The position numbers and the translations under genes are program-made. The notes beneath the pieces are model-generated. The model was given only the letters and a program-made list of their open reading frames with translations. It did no database searches and had not been told where the DNA came from. Below are positions 28,727 to 37,109 of a stretch of DNA of 64,000 nt, in pieces (within the stretch, counting starts at the first letter, position 1; each line of letters opens with the position of its first letter). This DNA comes from Streptomyces sp. L2 (GTDB lineage: Bacteria; Actinomycetota; Actinomycetes; Streptomycetales; Streptomycetaceae), in assembly GCF_004124325.1 (NCBI RefSeq), contig NZ_QBDT01000001.1:1302001-1366000 (forward strand), in the 5' to 3' direction.

Positions 28727-28789
28727 ACAACGCACCCGCACCGCACAACGCACCGCACCCCGAACGGCCCCCCGGCGAAGCCGGCGCGG

Positions 28790-29263
28790 CTACACCTTGC
28801 TGTGCGAGAAGAGCTTCAGCACCGGCACCCCCACTCTGTGCCGCGCACGCGAGGCCCAGTCACGGTGGAAGAACTCCTCCACATAGTGCGGGTCGGTCAG
28901 AACGATCACCTCGTCCGCGCCGACCTCCGCGACCAGCGCCTTCAGCGCGTCCAGCGGGTGGTCCTCCACGAGCCGTCCGTCGGCGCGGCCGCCGGCGCTC
29001 CGCAGGGCCTGGACGGACACCTCCAGGGCCCGTTGCCCGACGCCCTTGGCCTCCTCGCCCTCGGGTGTCTCGCCCTCGCGAACGGCGTCGTCGAGTTCGC
29101 CGAGCGCGATGTCGTCGATGGCGCGCAGCAGGCGGTCCGCCTGGTCGCCGCGCGGCTGGAGGAGCACATGGAAGGAGACCGGCTCCTCGCCGTGCAAGGT
29201 GCTGACGAACTCCACGTCGGCGGACGTCAGGGCCTTCTCGATCATCAGAACGCTTGTGAACAC
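28790..29263 (-). CDS. Conserved hypothetical protein (alpha/beta fold)
   Basis: 157 residues. Alternating strands and helices (VEFVSTLHGEEPVSFHVLLQ and EVIVLTDPHYVEEFFHRDW, ending VPVLKLFSH) resemble a small nucleotide-binding-like or universal-stress-like fold. Streptomyces orthologues are often labelled indole-3-glycerol phosphate synthase, but no TrpC barrel motif is visible and the protein is too short, so that label should not be copied. GTG at 29263 is chosen; GAGG lies 6 bases upstream. Function unknown. Confidence 0.7.
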   Translation of the reverse strand: MFTSVLMIEKALTSADVEFVSTLHGEEPVSFHVLLQPRGDQADRLLRAIDDIALGELDDAVREGETPEGEEAKGVGQRALEVSVQALRSAGGRADGRLVEDHPLDALKALVAEVGADEVIVLTDPHYVEEFFHRDWASRARHRVGVPVLKLFSHSKV

Positions 29264-29418
29264 CAGCCGCCTCTTCTCCTGCGAGGACCGGTCGGGCCCT
29301 CTGTACCTCCGGGGGCCGGGCAGGCCCTGCGGAAACCATCCTTCCCCGTGATCGCACGGGTAGTGCCGGTCTCATTTTGCCCAGCGGAAGCCAAACGGAA
29401 CTGCCTATTCCGCTTATT

Positions 29419-30318
29419 TCAGGGCCGACGGTACCGACCGAACAGAAATCCGTCCTCCTCCAGCAGGGACAGCAGTTCGAAGCGGCGGGGGACGGTGACG
29501 GACGGCCCGCCGGCGATGCGCTGCGCGTCCCCGGCGGTGAGCATCGGCGCCGTGGTCAGGCACAGCTCGTCGAGCACCTCTGCGGCGACCAGCTGGCCGA
29601 GCAGCCGCGGGCCGCCCTCGGTGAGCAGCCGGGTGTGGCCCCGTTCGGCGAGGGCCCGCACGGCGCGGGCGGGCTCGACGCCCATGCCCTCACCGGCGAC
29701 GACGACCACGGCACCGGCGCGCTCGGCGGCGGCGACGCGGTCCGGGGCCGCGGCGGCGCCGGTCAGGATCAGGGTGGGCACCAGCGGCGAGGTGAACAGG
29801 GGCAGGGAGAAGTCCAGCTCCAGGCTCGCCGTGACGACGGCGACGGCCGGGGCCGGGCCCTGGCCGGCGGCCTTGCGGGCGCCCGCGAACTCGGCGCGCT
29901 CGCGGGCCGGGCGGTAGCCCTCCTGCCGTACCGTTTCCGCGCCTACGACGACGACGTCCGCGAGCGCCCGCAGCGTGCCGAAGATCCGCATGTCGGCCGC
30001 GCTGGAGATGGGGTGCGAGCGGCCCTCGTGCTGGGCGGCGCCGTCGAGCGTCGACACCATGTTGGCCCGCAGCCAGGCCCGCGGCTCCCCCGGCGCGGTC
30101 TCGGGGTAGGCGTAGGCGGCGGCCAGCTCGGCGAGCGTCCACTCCCGCGGCACGAGCGCGTCGCTTCCGAGTGGGCCGCCGACACTCGGCGCGCCACTCC
30201 CCGCGGGCCCGCCGACACGAGGCGCGCCGCCCCCCGCGGGCCCGCCGGCCCCGGGTGCCGCGCCCTCCTCGGGGGTCTCGGTCGGTGTCTGGTCGGTCAC
30301 AGGGAACAGGCGTCGCAT
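29419..30318 (-). CDS. RibD C-terminal-type pyrimidine reductase
   Basis: 299 residues. After an unusual N-terminal linker (about 20-60) with repeated Gly-Gly-Pro-Ala-Gly segments comes the RibD_C/dihydrofolate-reductase-like domain: WLRANMVSTLDGA, ADVVVVGAETVR and TEGGPRLLGQLVA for NADPH and substrate binding. No deaminase domain is present, so it is a stand-alone reductase like those used in riboflavin, deazaflavin or antibiotic pathways; the substrate is unknown. The start ATG lies 37 bases from the divergent zapE start, so their promoters overlap. Confidence 0.85.
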   Translation of the reverse strand: MRRLFPVTDQTPTETPEEGAAPGAGGPAGGGAPRVGGPAGSGAPSVGGPLGSDALVPREWTLAELAAAYAYPETAPGEPRAWLRANMVSTLDGAAQHEGRSHPISSAADMRIFGTLRALADVVVVGAETVRQEGYRPARERAEFAGARKAAGQGPAPAVAVVTASLELDFSLPLFTSPLVPTLILTGAAAAPDRVAAAERAGAVVVVAGEGMGVEPARAVRALAERGHTRLLTEGGPRLLGQLVAAEVLDELCLTTAPMLTAGDAQRIAGGPSVTVPRRFELLSLLEEDGFLFGRYRRP

Positions 30319-30355
30319 GTCGTGCAGTCTGACACGGCGCTTACCATGGATAACC
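30319..30355. promoter_or_regulatory. 37-bp divergent promoter between ribD-like gene and zapE
   Basis: Too short for two separate promoters with leaders. TACCAT at 30342-30347 ends 8 bases before the zapE GTG and fits a leaderless -10 box; neither gene has a visible ribosome-binding site. Confidence 0.45.
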
Positions 30356-31459
30356 GTGTCTTCCTCCCCCGCCGCCCCCGGAGCCGGCCCGCTGACCGAA
30401 GCGGGCCCGCTCTCCCTGTGCGCCCGTGAGCCGCACGTGCCCGCCGACCGGCTGGTCGCCGAGATGGTGCCGCCACCGCGTTTCGACTCGGTCCGGTTCG
30501 CCACGTACATCCCGGACCCGGACCAGCCGAGCCAGACGGAGGCCGTGCGGGTCCTGGAGGGCTTCGCGGCCGGGCTCGGCGGGGCGCACGCGTCCGGTGC
30601 CGGCAAGCGCGGGTTCCTCGGGTTCGGCCGGTCCAGGGCTCCGAAGACCCCTGCCGGGCCGCGCGGCGTGTACCTGGACGGCGGGTACGGCGTCGGCAAG
30701 ACCCACCTCCTCGCCTCCCTCTGGCACGCCACCCCCGCCGAGCCCGCCCGCAAGGCGTTCGGCACGTTCGTGGAACTGACCAACCTGGTCGGCGCCCTCG
30801 GCTTCCAGAAGACCGTGCAGACGCTGTCCGGCCACAGCCTGCTGTGCATCGACGAGTTCGAGCTGGACGACCCGGGCGACACCGTGCTCGTCTCCACCCT
30901 GCTCGGCAAGCTGGTCGACGCGGGTGTCGCGCTCGCCGCCACCTCCAACACGCTGCCGGGCAAGCTGGGCGAGGGCCGCTTCGCCGCCGCCGACTTCCTG
31001 CGCGAGATACAGGGCCTGTCCGCGCACTTCCGCCCGCTGCGCATCGACGGCGAGGACTACCGCCACCGCGGCCTGCCGGAGGCGCCGGCGCCGTTCGGCG
31101 ACGAGGAGGTGACCAAGGCGGCGTACGCGACCGACGGCGCCAGCCTGGACGACTTCCCGCACCTGCTGGACCACCTGGCCAAGGTGCACCCGAGCCGGTA
31201 CGGCGCCCTCACCGACGGGCTCACGGCGGTCTGCCTCACCGATGTGCGGCCGGTGCCGGACCAGTCGACGGCCCTGCGGCTCGTGGTCCTCGCGGACCGG
31301 CTCTACGACCGCGAGGTCCCGGTGCTGGCCTCGGGACTGCCGTTCGACCGGCTGTTCAGCGAGGAGATGCTGAACGGCGGCTACCGCAAGAAGTACTTCC
31401 GGGCGATATCCCGGCTCACCGCCCTCGCCCGGGACGCCAAGCCGCTCGTCGCCGCGTAG
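30356..31459 (+). CDS. zapE: Cell division ATPase ZapE (AFG1-like)
   Basis: 367-residue AAA+ ATPase of the AFG1/LACE1 family. Walker A GGYGVGKTHLL and Walker B LLCIDEFEL are clear, with the family segment AATSNTLPGKLGEGRF and C-terminal FDRLFSEEMLNGGYRKKYF region. In E. coli ZapE interacts with the FtsZ ring. GTG at 30356 (VSSSPAAPG) is chosen as the nearest start to the homologous region; the longer open frame would overlap the divergent gene. Confidence 0.9.
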   Translation: MSSSPAAPGAGPLTEAGPLSLCAREPHVPADRLVAEMVPPPRFDSVRFATYIPDPDQPSQTEAVRVLEGFAAGLGGAHASGAGKRGFLGFGRSRAPKTPAGPRGVYLDGGYGVGKTHLLASLWHATPAEPARKAFGTFVELTNLVGALGFQKTVQTLSGHSLLCIDEFELDDPGDTVLVSTLLGKLVDAGVALAATSNTLPGKLGEGRFAAADFLREIQGLSAHFRPLRIDGEDYRHRGLPEAPAPFGDEEVTKAAYATDGASLDDFPHLLDHLAKVHPSRYGALTDGLTAVCLTDVRPVPDQSTALRLVVLADRLYDREVPVLASGLPFDRLFSEEMLNGGYRKKYFRAISRLTALARDAKPLVAA

Positions 31460-31623
31460 CCCTCCTCACACTCCTCTCCGCACACCGCTCTCCGTACACC
31501 GCTCACCGCCGCCTTACCGCTGCCTTACGTCGCGCGCCCCCGTCGCCCGGTCCGTGGCTTCTACCGCAGGCCGGGCATATCGTTGCAGCAACAGACAAAG
31601 CGGGCCTCTTCGAGGAGGTCGTC

Positions 31624-32547
31624 ATGGTCCAGGAGCTGGTGGGAGCCATCGCGGCGGCCGGTTCGCTCGGCGTGGTCTACCTGGCGATGGCCGCACGGGT
31701 GGTCAAGCAGTACGAGCAGGGCGTGCTGTTCCGGCTGGGCCGCGTCGCGGGTGACGTACGGTCGCCGGGCCTCACGCTGGTGGTCCCGTTCGTCGACCGG
31801 CTGCACAAGGTGAACATGCAGATCGTGACGATGCCGATCCCCGCCCAGGAGGGCATCACCCGCGACAACGTGACCGTGCGGGTGGACGCGGTCGTCTACT
31901 TCCGGGTGATCGACGCGACGAACGCGCTGATCAAGGTCGAGGACTACAAGTTCGCGGTCTCGCAGATGGCACAGACCTCGCTGCGCTCCATCATCGGCAA
32001 GAGCGACCTGGACGACCTGCTGTCCAACCGGGAGCAGCTCAACCAGGGGCTGGAGCTGATGATCGACAGCCCGGCGGTCGGCTGGGGCGTCCAGGTCGAC
32101 CGGGTCGAGATCAAGGACGTGTCCCTGCCGGACACCATGAAGCGGTCCATGGCCCGCCAGGCGGAGGCCGACCGGGAGCGCCGGGCCCGGATCATCAACG
32201 CCGACGCCGAACTGCAGGCCTCCAAGAAGCTCGCCGAGGCCGCCCAGCAGATGTCCGACACACCGGCCGCGCTCCAGCTCCGCCTGCTGCAGACCGTGAT
32301 GGCCGTGTCCGCCGAGCGGAACTCCACCCTGGTGCTGCCCATCCCGGTGGAACTGCTGCGCTTCCTGGAGCGCGGCTCGCAGCCGGCGCCGGACACGCCG
32401 ACGGCCGGCGGGGACGTACGGCACCCCGTCCAGGCCGCGGACGACCTGCCGGCCGTGCCGAACGGGCCCACCGCGGCGAACGGGCCCGCCACCCCGAACG
32501 GGAACGGGCCGCGGCCCGCGCCGAACGGCGAACCGGGACGCCCGTGA
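31624..32547 (+). CDS. SPFH/band-7 (slipin-type) membrane protein
   Basis: 307 residues. One N-terminal transmembrane helix (LVGAIAAAGSLGVVYLAMAA) is followed by a band-7 domain (KQYEQGVLFRLGRV to about 200), a coiled-coil segment (RQAEADRERRARIINADAELQASKKLAEAA) and a Pro/Asn-rich tail with NGP repeats. Slipins and stomatins form membrane-bound oligomers that organise microdomains and bind proteases; no NfeD-type partner is adjacent. GAGGAGG lies 5 bases before the ATG. The stop overlaps the GTG of the PPK2 gene. Confidence 0.92.
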   Translation: MVQELVGAIAAAGSLGVVYLAMAARVVKQYEQGVLFRLGRVAGDVRSPGLTLVVPFVDRLHKVNMQIVTMPIPAQEGITRDNVTVRVDAVVYFRVIDATNALIKVEDYKFAVSQMAQTSLRSIIGKSDLDDLLSNREQLNQGLELMIDSPAVGWGVQVDRVEIKDVSLPDTMKRSMARQAEADRERRARIINADAELQASKKLAEAAQQMSDTPAALQLRLLQTVMAVSAERNSTLVLPIPVELLRFLERGSQPAPDTPTAGGDVRHPVQAADDLPAVPNGPTAANGPATPNGNGPRPAPNGEPGRP

Positions 32548-33422
32548 CGGGGAAAGGCACGAAGAAGGGCGCCCCGGACCCGCACCTGCGGACCGCGCTG
32601 CGCCTCCCGGCCGGTGAGCCGGTCGACCTGGCCGCGTACGACGCCCGGGCCACTCCCAGTGCCCCGCCCGGCGGCAAGAGGGCCGCGCGGGCGGCCGCCG
32701 CGCACACCGGCGAGCGCCTCGCCGAGCTGCAGGAGCGGCTGTGGGCGGCGGGCACCGCGGGCGACCGGCGCCGGGTGCTGCTTGTGTTGCAGGGCATGGA
32801 CACCAGCGGCAAGGGCGGCACGGTCAAGCACGTCATCGGGCGGCTCAACCCATCCGGCTGCCGCATCAAGGCCTTCACGGCACCCACCGAGGAGGAGAGG
32901 CGGCACGACTTCCTGCGCCGGGTGCGCCGCGCGCTCCCCCAGGCCGGTGAGATCGGCATCTTCGACCGTTCGCACTACGAGGACGTCCTCATCGCCCGCG
33001 TCCGCGCCCTCGCCCCGCCCGCCGAGATCGAGAGCCGCTACGGCCGTATCGACGACTTCGAGCGCTCCCTCGCCGAGGACGGCGTGACCCTGGTCAAGTG
33101 CTTCCTGCACCTGTCGTACGAGGAGCAGCGGCGACGCCTGCTGCGCCGGCTCGACCGTCCCGACAAGCACTGGAAGTTCAGCGCCGGCGACATCGACGAC
33201 CGCGCCCTGTGGCCCGCCTACCAGCAGGCCTACGAGACCGCGCTGGAGCGCTGCGCGGCCCCGCACGCGCCCTGGTACCTGGTGCCGGCCGACCGCAAGT
33301 GGTACCGCAACTGGGCAGTCGGCCGCCTGCTGCTGGAGCACCTGGAGGACCTCGACCCGCGCTACCCGAAGGCGTACTTCGACGTGGCCGCGTGCCGTGA
33401 GCGGCTGCTGGCGGAGGACTGA
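32544..33422 (+). CDS. Polyphosphate kinase 2 family protein
   Basis: 292 residues. PPK2 enzymes transfer phosphate between polyphosphate and nucleotides (making GTP/ATP or phosphorylating AMP/ADP). Walker A GMDTSGKGG, the lid-region Arg residues and Walker B FDRSHYEDVL are intact, and the C-terminal KWYRNWAVGRLLLEHL is typical. The GTG start overlaps the slipin stop codon as GTGA, so the two are translationally coupled; a functional link is not established. Substrate class cannot be read from sequence alone. Confidence 0.9.
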   Translation: MTGKGTKKGAPDPHLRTALRLPAGEPVDLAAYDARATPSAPPGGKRAARAAAAHTGERLAELQERLWAAGTAGDRRRVLLVLQGMDTSGKGGTVKHVIGRLNPSGCRIKAFTAPTEEERRHDFLRRVRRALPQAGEIGIFDRSHYEDVLIARVRALAPPAEIESRYGRIDDFERSLAEDGVTLVKCFLHLSYEEQRRRLLRRLDRPDKHWKFSAGDIDDRALWPAYQQAYETALERCAAPHAPWYLVPADRKWYRNWAVGRLLLEHLEDLDPRYPKAYFDVAACRERLLAED

Positions 33423-33499
33423 TCCGGCCGGCCCCTCCCACCCCGCCGCGCGGGTGAGCGCGACGCCGCGCCGTAGTTCATATCACCCCATAACCAGAC

Positions 33500-34384
33500 A
33501 TGCGGCCCTACGTTCGTACGGTGATCCCACTCGTACGCCGTATCACCGCCCGTATCACCGCCCTCTGCGCCCTCGGCGCGGCCCTCTCCGCCTGCGGAAC
33601 CACCGGTCCCGCGCACACCGTGCGGCCGGCCCCCGGCAAGACGGCCTCCGCCTCGCCGTCCCCAACCCGGCCCCCCGTCCTGGCTCCCGGTCCGGGCGGA
33701 CTGACACCCGTCTTCGAGCACGGCCCGCGCGACCTGGGCAAGGTCGTGGCGTTCACGTTCGACGCCGACATGACCGCCGACGAGGGTCCACGCGCCGCCG
33801 CCGGCGAGCACTTCGACAACCCGAAGCTGATCAGCACCCTGCGCACGCTGAAGGTCCCGGCGACGATCTTCATGACCGGCCGCTGGGCCGACGAGTACCC
33901 GGCCGAGGCCCGCTCCCTGGGCCACGACCCGCGGTTCGAGGTCGCCAACCACTCCTACAGCCACTACGCGTTCACCGCCGACTGCTACGGCCTGCCCACG
34001 GTCTCCGGGAACGGGATGAAGGCGGACGTCGAGCGCGCGTACACCTCGCTGCGCAAAGCGGGGGTGCCGAACCCGATGCCGTACTTCCGCTTCCCCGGCG
34101 GCTGTTACGACCAGAAGGCGCTGCGCGCGCTCAGCGGGCTCGGAGTCACCGCGATCCAGTGGGACGTGGTGAGCGGCGACGCCTTCGCGACGAACGCCGA
34201 CGCGGTCGCCCAGCAGGTGATGGACGGGGTGAAGCCGGGTTCGCTCGTCATCATGCACTGCACGCGCAGCGCCGCCCCGACCACCGAGCAGGTCGTCCGC
34301 ACAGTCGTGCCGAAGCTCCGCAAGGAGGGCTACCGGTTCGTGAAGGTCTCCGAGCTGATCCGCGAGACGAACTCCCGCCACTGA
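33500..34384 (+). CDS. Polysaccharide deacetylase (NodB/CE4) lipoprotein
   Basis: 294 residues with a lipobox (LSAC), so anchored outside the membrane. The NodB homology domain shows motif 1 as FTFDAD (Asp metal ligand), motif 2 NHSYSH (two His ligands), motif 3 RFPGG and motif 5-like VIMHC. It likely removes N-acetyl groups from peptidoglycan or chitin-like polymers. The usual TFDDG of motif 1 reads TFDAD here, so the catalytic base position should be checked. The N-terminus is Arg-rich before the hydrophobic core. Single gene with its own promoter region. Confidence 0.88.
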   Translation: MRPYVRTVIPLVRRITARITALCALGAALSACGTTGPAHTVRPAPGKTASASPSPTRPPVLAPGPGGLTPVFEHGPRDLGKVVAFTFDADMTADEGPRAAAGEHFDNPKLISTLRTLKVPATIFMTGRWADEYPAEARSLGHDPRFEVANHSYSHYAFTADCYGLPTVSGNGMKADVERAYTSLRKAGVPNPMPYFRFPGGCYDQKALRALSGLGVTAIQWDVVSGDAFATNADAVAQQVMDGVKPGSLVIMHCTRSAAPTTEQVVRTVVPKLRKEGYRFVKVSELIRETNSRH

Positions 34385-34401
34385 GCAGCCATTGACCGGC
34401 C

Positions 34402-34407
34402 TACGCT
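34402..34407 (+). promoter_or_regulatory. Probable leaderless -10 box (TACGCT)
   Basis: TACGCT ends exactly 6 bases before the ATG of the 63-residue Cys4 protein. Confidence 0.45.
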
Positions 34408-34413
34408 GGAGAC

Positions 34414-34605
34414 ATGACCGAGAAGGACGACGAGACGTACTGCATGATCGTCGATACCCCGAGGCCCCCGAAGGCCGACGGGCCGCCGTACGCGGAGTGC
34501 GTGCTGTGCCGGGAGCCGACGGAGTACCCGGAGTCGTACAAGGGCGTCACGCTGTGCCCGCCGTGCGAGTGGCAAGAGGCCCAGCGCACCGCCTGCTCGG
34601 GCTGA
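34414..34605 (+). CDS. Small Cys4 zinc-ribbon-like protein
   Basis: 63 residues, acidic N-terminus, with CVLC and CPPC pairs 18 residues apart, a likely zinc ribbon; two further Cys (ETYC, TAC) lie outside. It is short but has normal Streptomyces codon usage and a well-placed promoter. No family is recognised; it could be a small nucleic-acid- or protein-binding factor. It converges on the ABC membrane gene. Confidence 0.7.
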   Translation: MTEKDDETYCMIVDTPRPPKADGPPYAECVLCREPTEYPESYKGVTLCPPCEWQEAQRTACSG

Positions 34606-34620
34606 CCCGTTCCGCCGGCC

Positions 34621-35292
34621 TCACGGTGACCGGCGGGAGGTGAGCGCGCAGGCCGCGGCGAACGCCAGGGCGGCGGCCAGGGCCGCCGCCCCGAGGGGCC
34701 ACCACGACAGCGGGACCCGGCCCGACTCCGAGCCGGTGACCAGGCCGCTGACCGCCGCCTGCGCCGGGGAGCCCGCGACCACCAGCGACAGCAGCGCGGC
34801 CAGCAGCGTCGACGGCACCGCGCGCCCGGTGGAACGCAGCAGCGGCCGGTTGGTGAGCGCGCCGACGGCGGTGCCGAGCAGGGCGCAGGCGAGGGCCGCG
34901 GGCAGTCCGGCCGCACCGGCCCGCAGTGGTGCGACATGCACGCGGTGGCCGTTGCTCGCCGGATCGCTGACCAGCGTCACCAGCAGGGTCGCGACGACGC
35001 CGAGCGCCACGGCGGCGAGCAGCGCCGTCAGCAGACAGGCCAGGTGGGCCCGGGCGGGCCCGCGGGCCGCCGCGACACAGGCCCGGGCCGCGTCCGGCTC
35101 GCCCGTGACACAGATCCGCACCAGCCAGGCGGCTACCGGCAGCAGGGCGGCGGCGCTGTACCCGAGCGAGTCGAGCACGGGCTGACCGCTCTGCACCCCG
35201 ATCCCGAGGAACGCGGCGTAGAGGATCACCGGGGGCAGCCAGCGCTGGGAGCGCAGGAGCAGCTCGGCGTGGTAGCGGACGAGGGCGGTCAT
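34621..35292 (-). CDS. ABC exporter membrane subunit (ABC-2-like)
   Basis: 223 residues with about six hydrophobic helices (WLPPVILYAAFLGIGV, AALLPVAAWLVRICV, LTALLAAVALGVVATLLVTL and so on). No sequence family is certain; the partner ATPase immediately upstream overlaps it by ATGA, which identifies it as the membrane half of a two-gene exporter. Substrate unknown. Confidence 0.75.
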   Translation of the reverse strand: MTALVRYHAELLLRSQRWLPPVILYAAFLGIGVQSGQPVLDSLGYSAAALLPVAAWLVRICVTGEPDAARACVAAARGPARAHLACLLTALLAAVALGVVATLLVTLVSDPASNGHRVHVAPLRAGAAGLPAALACALLGTAVGALTNRPLLRSTGRAVPSTLLAALLSLVVAGSPAQAAVSGLVTGSESGRVPLSWWPLGAAALAAALAFAAACALTSRRSP

Positions 35293-36233
35293 GAGCGGCT
35301 TCCGGGGTCGAGGAGGGTGGCGGCGGGTTCGGTGGACCCGGCGGCCGCGTCGGGCCGGGCACACGCCGAGTCGGCGGGTCCCGCTGGTTCCACGCTCACC
35401 ACGTGCCAGGGCGGGGCGGCGGTCAGGAGGGCGCGCAGGACGGCGTCCATGTGGGTGGCCGGGACGGTGAGGCGGTGGGTACGGGGGGTGGTCTCCTCGG
35501 CGGAGGCGACCGACCGTGCCGCCTCCGGGGGCAGTGTCGCTCCGGGAGGCCCCTGCACGGTGATCCGGCCGAGCGGCCCGGACGGCGGCGGACTCCCGCC
35601 GTCGGTACGGCGTTCGAGGCCGGTGTCCACGACGGTGTAGGTGGCGTCGGCGGCCCCGGCGAGCCGGCGCGGGTCGTGGTCCACGAAGACGACGGCGCCG
35701 CCCGCGGCGGTCCGCTCGGCGACGGCTCGCTCCAGCTCGGCCCGCGCGGCCGTGTCCAGCCCGGTCCAGGCCTCGTCCAGCACCAGCAGTTCTGGCTCGG
35801 CGAGCAGCGCCTGCGCGACGGCGACCTTCTGGCTGCCGCCCTTGGACAGCCGGGACATCGGCGTACCGGCGTGGGCGGCCGCGCCGAACCGCTCCAGCCA
35901 GACGTCCGCGGCGCGCGCGGCGGCCGTACGGGACAGTCCGCCGATGGCGCCGAGGTGGGTCAGGTAGCCCGCGGCGGTGAACGGGAGGGCGGACGGGAAC
36001 CGTTCGGGGACGTAGGCCGTACGGGGCCGTCCGGTGATCCGGCCCTCGCTGGGCGCGTCGAGCCGGGCCAGCAGCCGCAGCAGGGTGGACTTCCCGGTGC
36101 CGTTGGCCCCCTCGACGCGGGTGAGCGTGCCGGGCGCGAGGGTGAGGTCGACGCCTCGGAGCACCCAGGGGCCGCGCACGCCGTAGCGGCGGCCGACGCC
36201 GGTCAGTCGTAGGTCGGGACGCATGAGAGCCAT
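35289..36233 (-). CDS. ABC transporter ATP-binding protein
   Basis: 314 residues. Walker A GANGTGKST, Walker B LLVLDEAW and H-loop FVDHD are present; the signature is LSKGGSQK in place of LSGGQ, common in ABC-2 exporters. Beyond residue ~210 there is an extra ~100-residue C-terminal extension rich in Thr, Pro and Ala, which is unusual for this class. The ATG at 36233 has GAGGAAG 9 bases upstream. Its stop overlaps the membrane-subunit start codon as ATGA. Confidence 0.87.
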   Translation of the reverse strand: MALMRPDLRLTGVGRRYGVRGPWVLRGVDLTLAPGTLTRVEGANGTGKSTLLRLLARLDAPSEGRITGRPRTAYVPERFPSALPFTAAGYLTHLGAIGGLSRTAAARAADVWLERFGAAAHAGTPMSRLSKGGSQKVAVAQALLAEPELLVLDEAWTGLDTAARAELERAVAERTAAGGAVVFVDHDPRRLAGAADATYTVVDTGLERRTDGGSPPPSGPLGRITVQGPPGATLPPEAARSVASAEETTPRTHRLTVPATHMDAVLRALLTAAPPWHVVSVEPAGPADSACARPDAAAGSTEPAATLLDPGSRS

Positions 36234-36268
36234 TGTGGTCGGCTTCCTCGCGCGCCGGGCGCCCCCCT

Positions 36269-36274
36269 TAAGGT
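36269..36274 (+). promoter_or_regulatory. Probable leaderless -10 box (TAAGGT)
   Basis: TAAGGT ends 8 bases before the GTG of the PTH2-like gene, which has no ribosome-binding site. Confidence 0.4.
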
Positions 36275-36282
36275 TGGCCCCT

Positions 36283-36999
36283 GTGAGTCACGTTCCCGCA
36301 TCCCCCGGCACCAGCCCCTTCCAGCCCACGTACAACTCCCGTGACGAGGCACCCCAGTTCGTGCTGCCGCTCGTCGTACGGATCGAGCGGAGCGCTCCGC
36401 CCGTCCGCACCGACGCGCTGGAGACCGCCGCGCGGGCCGTGCTGGTGCTGCTCGGGGACGAGCGGGCGGGCGGGGACGGCGAGTGGGCCGAGGCCGTGCG
36501 GAACTGGCAGGACGCGCGGATCCGCAAGGTCGTACGGCGGGCCCGGGGCGCGGAGTGGCGGCGGGCCGAGGCGCTGCCGGGGATCACGGTGAGCGGCGCG
36601 TCCGCCGAGGTACGGGTCTTCCCGCCGGTCCCGCTGGACGGCTGGCCCAAGGAGCTGGCCAAGCTCCAGGTGTCCGGGACGGAGCTGGACGACCCCGAGC
36701 CGCCGGCCGCGCCGGGCTCCGGTCAGCCCGTGCTGTGGCTGAACCCTGACCTGACGATGTCCGCCGGGAAGGCGATGGCGCAGGCCGGGCACGGCGCCCA
36801 ACTGGCCTGGTGGGCGCTGTCGGCCGAGGCCCGCGCCGCCTGGCGGGCGGCCGGCCACCCGCTGGCCGTGCGCACGGCCGCCCCCGCCGACTGGGACCGG
36901 CTGACCGGCAGCGGCCTGCCCGTGGTCCGCGACGCCGGGTTCACGGAGATCGCCCCGGGCTCCTGCACGGTCGTCGCGGACCACCCGGCGCTGCGGTAG
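36283..36999 (+). CDS. PTH2-like peptidyl-tRNA hydrolase family protein
   Basis: 238 residues. The C-terminal ~110 residues match peptidyl-tRNA hydrolase 2: [24 protein letters not shown] corresponds to the archaeal/eukaryal DLKMSKGKIAAQ-AH motif. The N-terminal ~120 residues are an additional domain of unknown role. PTH2-type proteins are unusual in bacteria, which rely on Pth1, so a role other than general peptidyl-tRNA recycling is likely. GTG at 36283 is the start that avoids overlap with the divergent ABC gene. Confidence 0.75.
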   Translation: MSHVPASPGTSPFQPTYNSRDEAPQFVLPLVVRIERSAPPVRTDALETAARAVLVLLGDERAGGDGEWAEAVRNWQDARIRKVVRRARGAEWRRAEALPGITVSGASAEVRVFPPVPLDGWPKELAKLQVSGTELDDPEPPAAPGSGQPVLWLNPDLTMSAGKAMAQAGHGAQLAWWALSAEARAAWRAAGHPLAVRTAAPADWDRLTGSGLPVVRDAGFTEIAPGSCTVVADHPALR

Positions 37000-37109
37000 G
37001 GGTTCCGGGGGCGACCGGGAACCTCAAATGTTGCTCTGAACGCGGGTGCCGCGCGGTTCGGGGGCGGCGGCGCGGGCCATACCCCCCTCATTCGAGGAGG
37101 GGGCGGGTC

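Noticed and set aside
33423..33499. A leaderless -10 box for the polysaccharide deacetylase gene
   Set aside because: TAACCA and TATCAC near the ATG do not fit TANNNT at the right distance.
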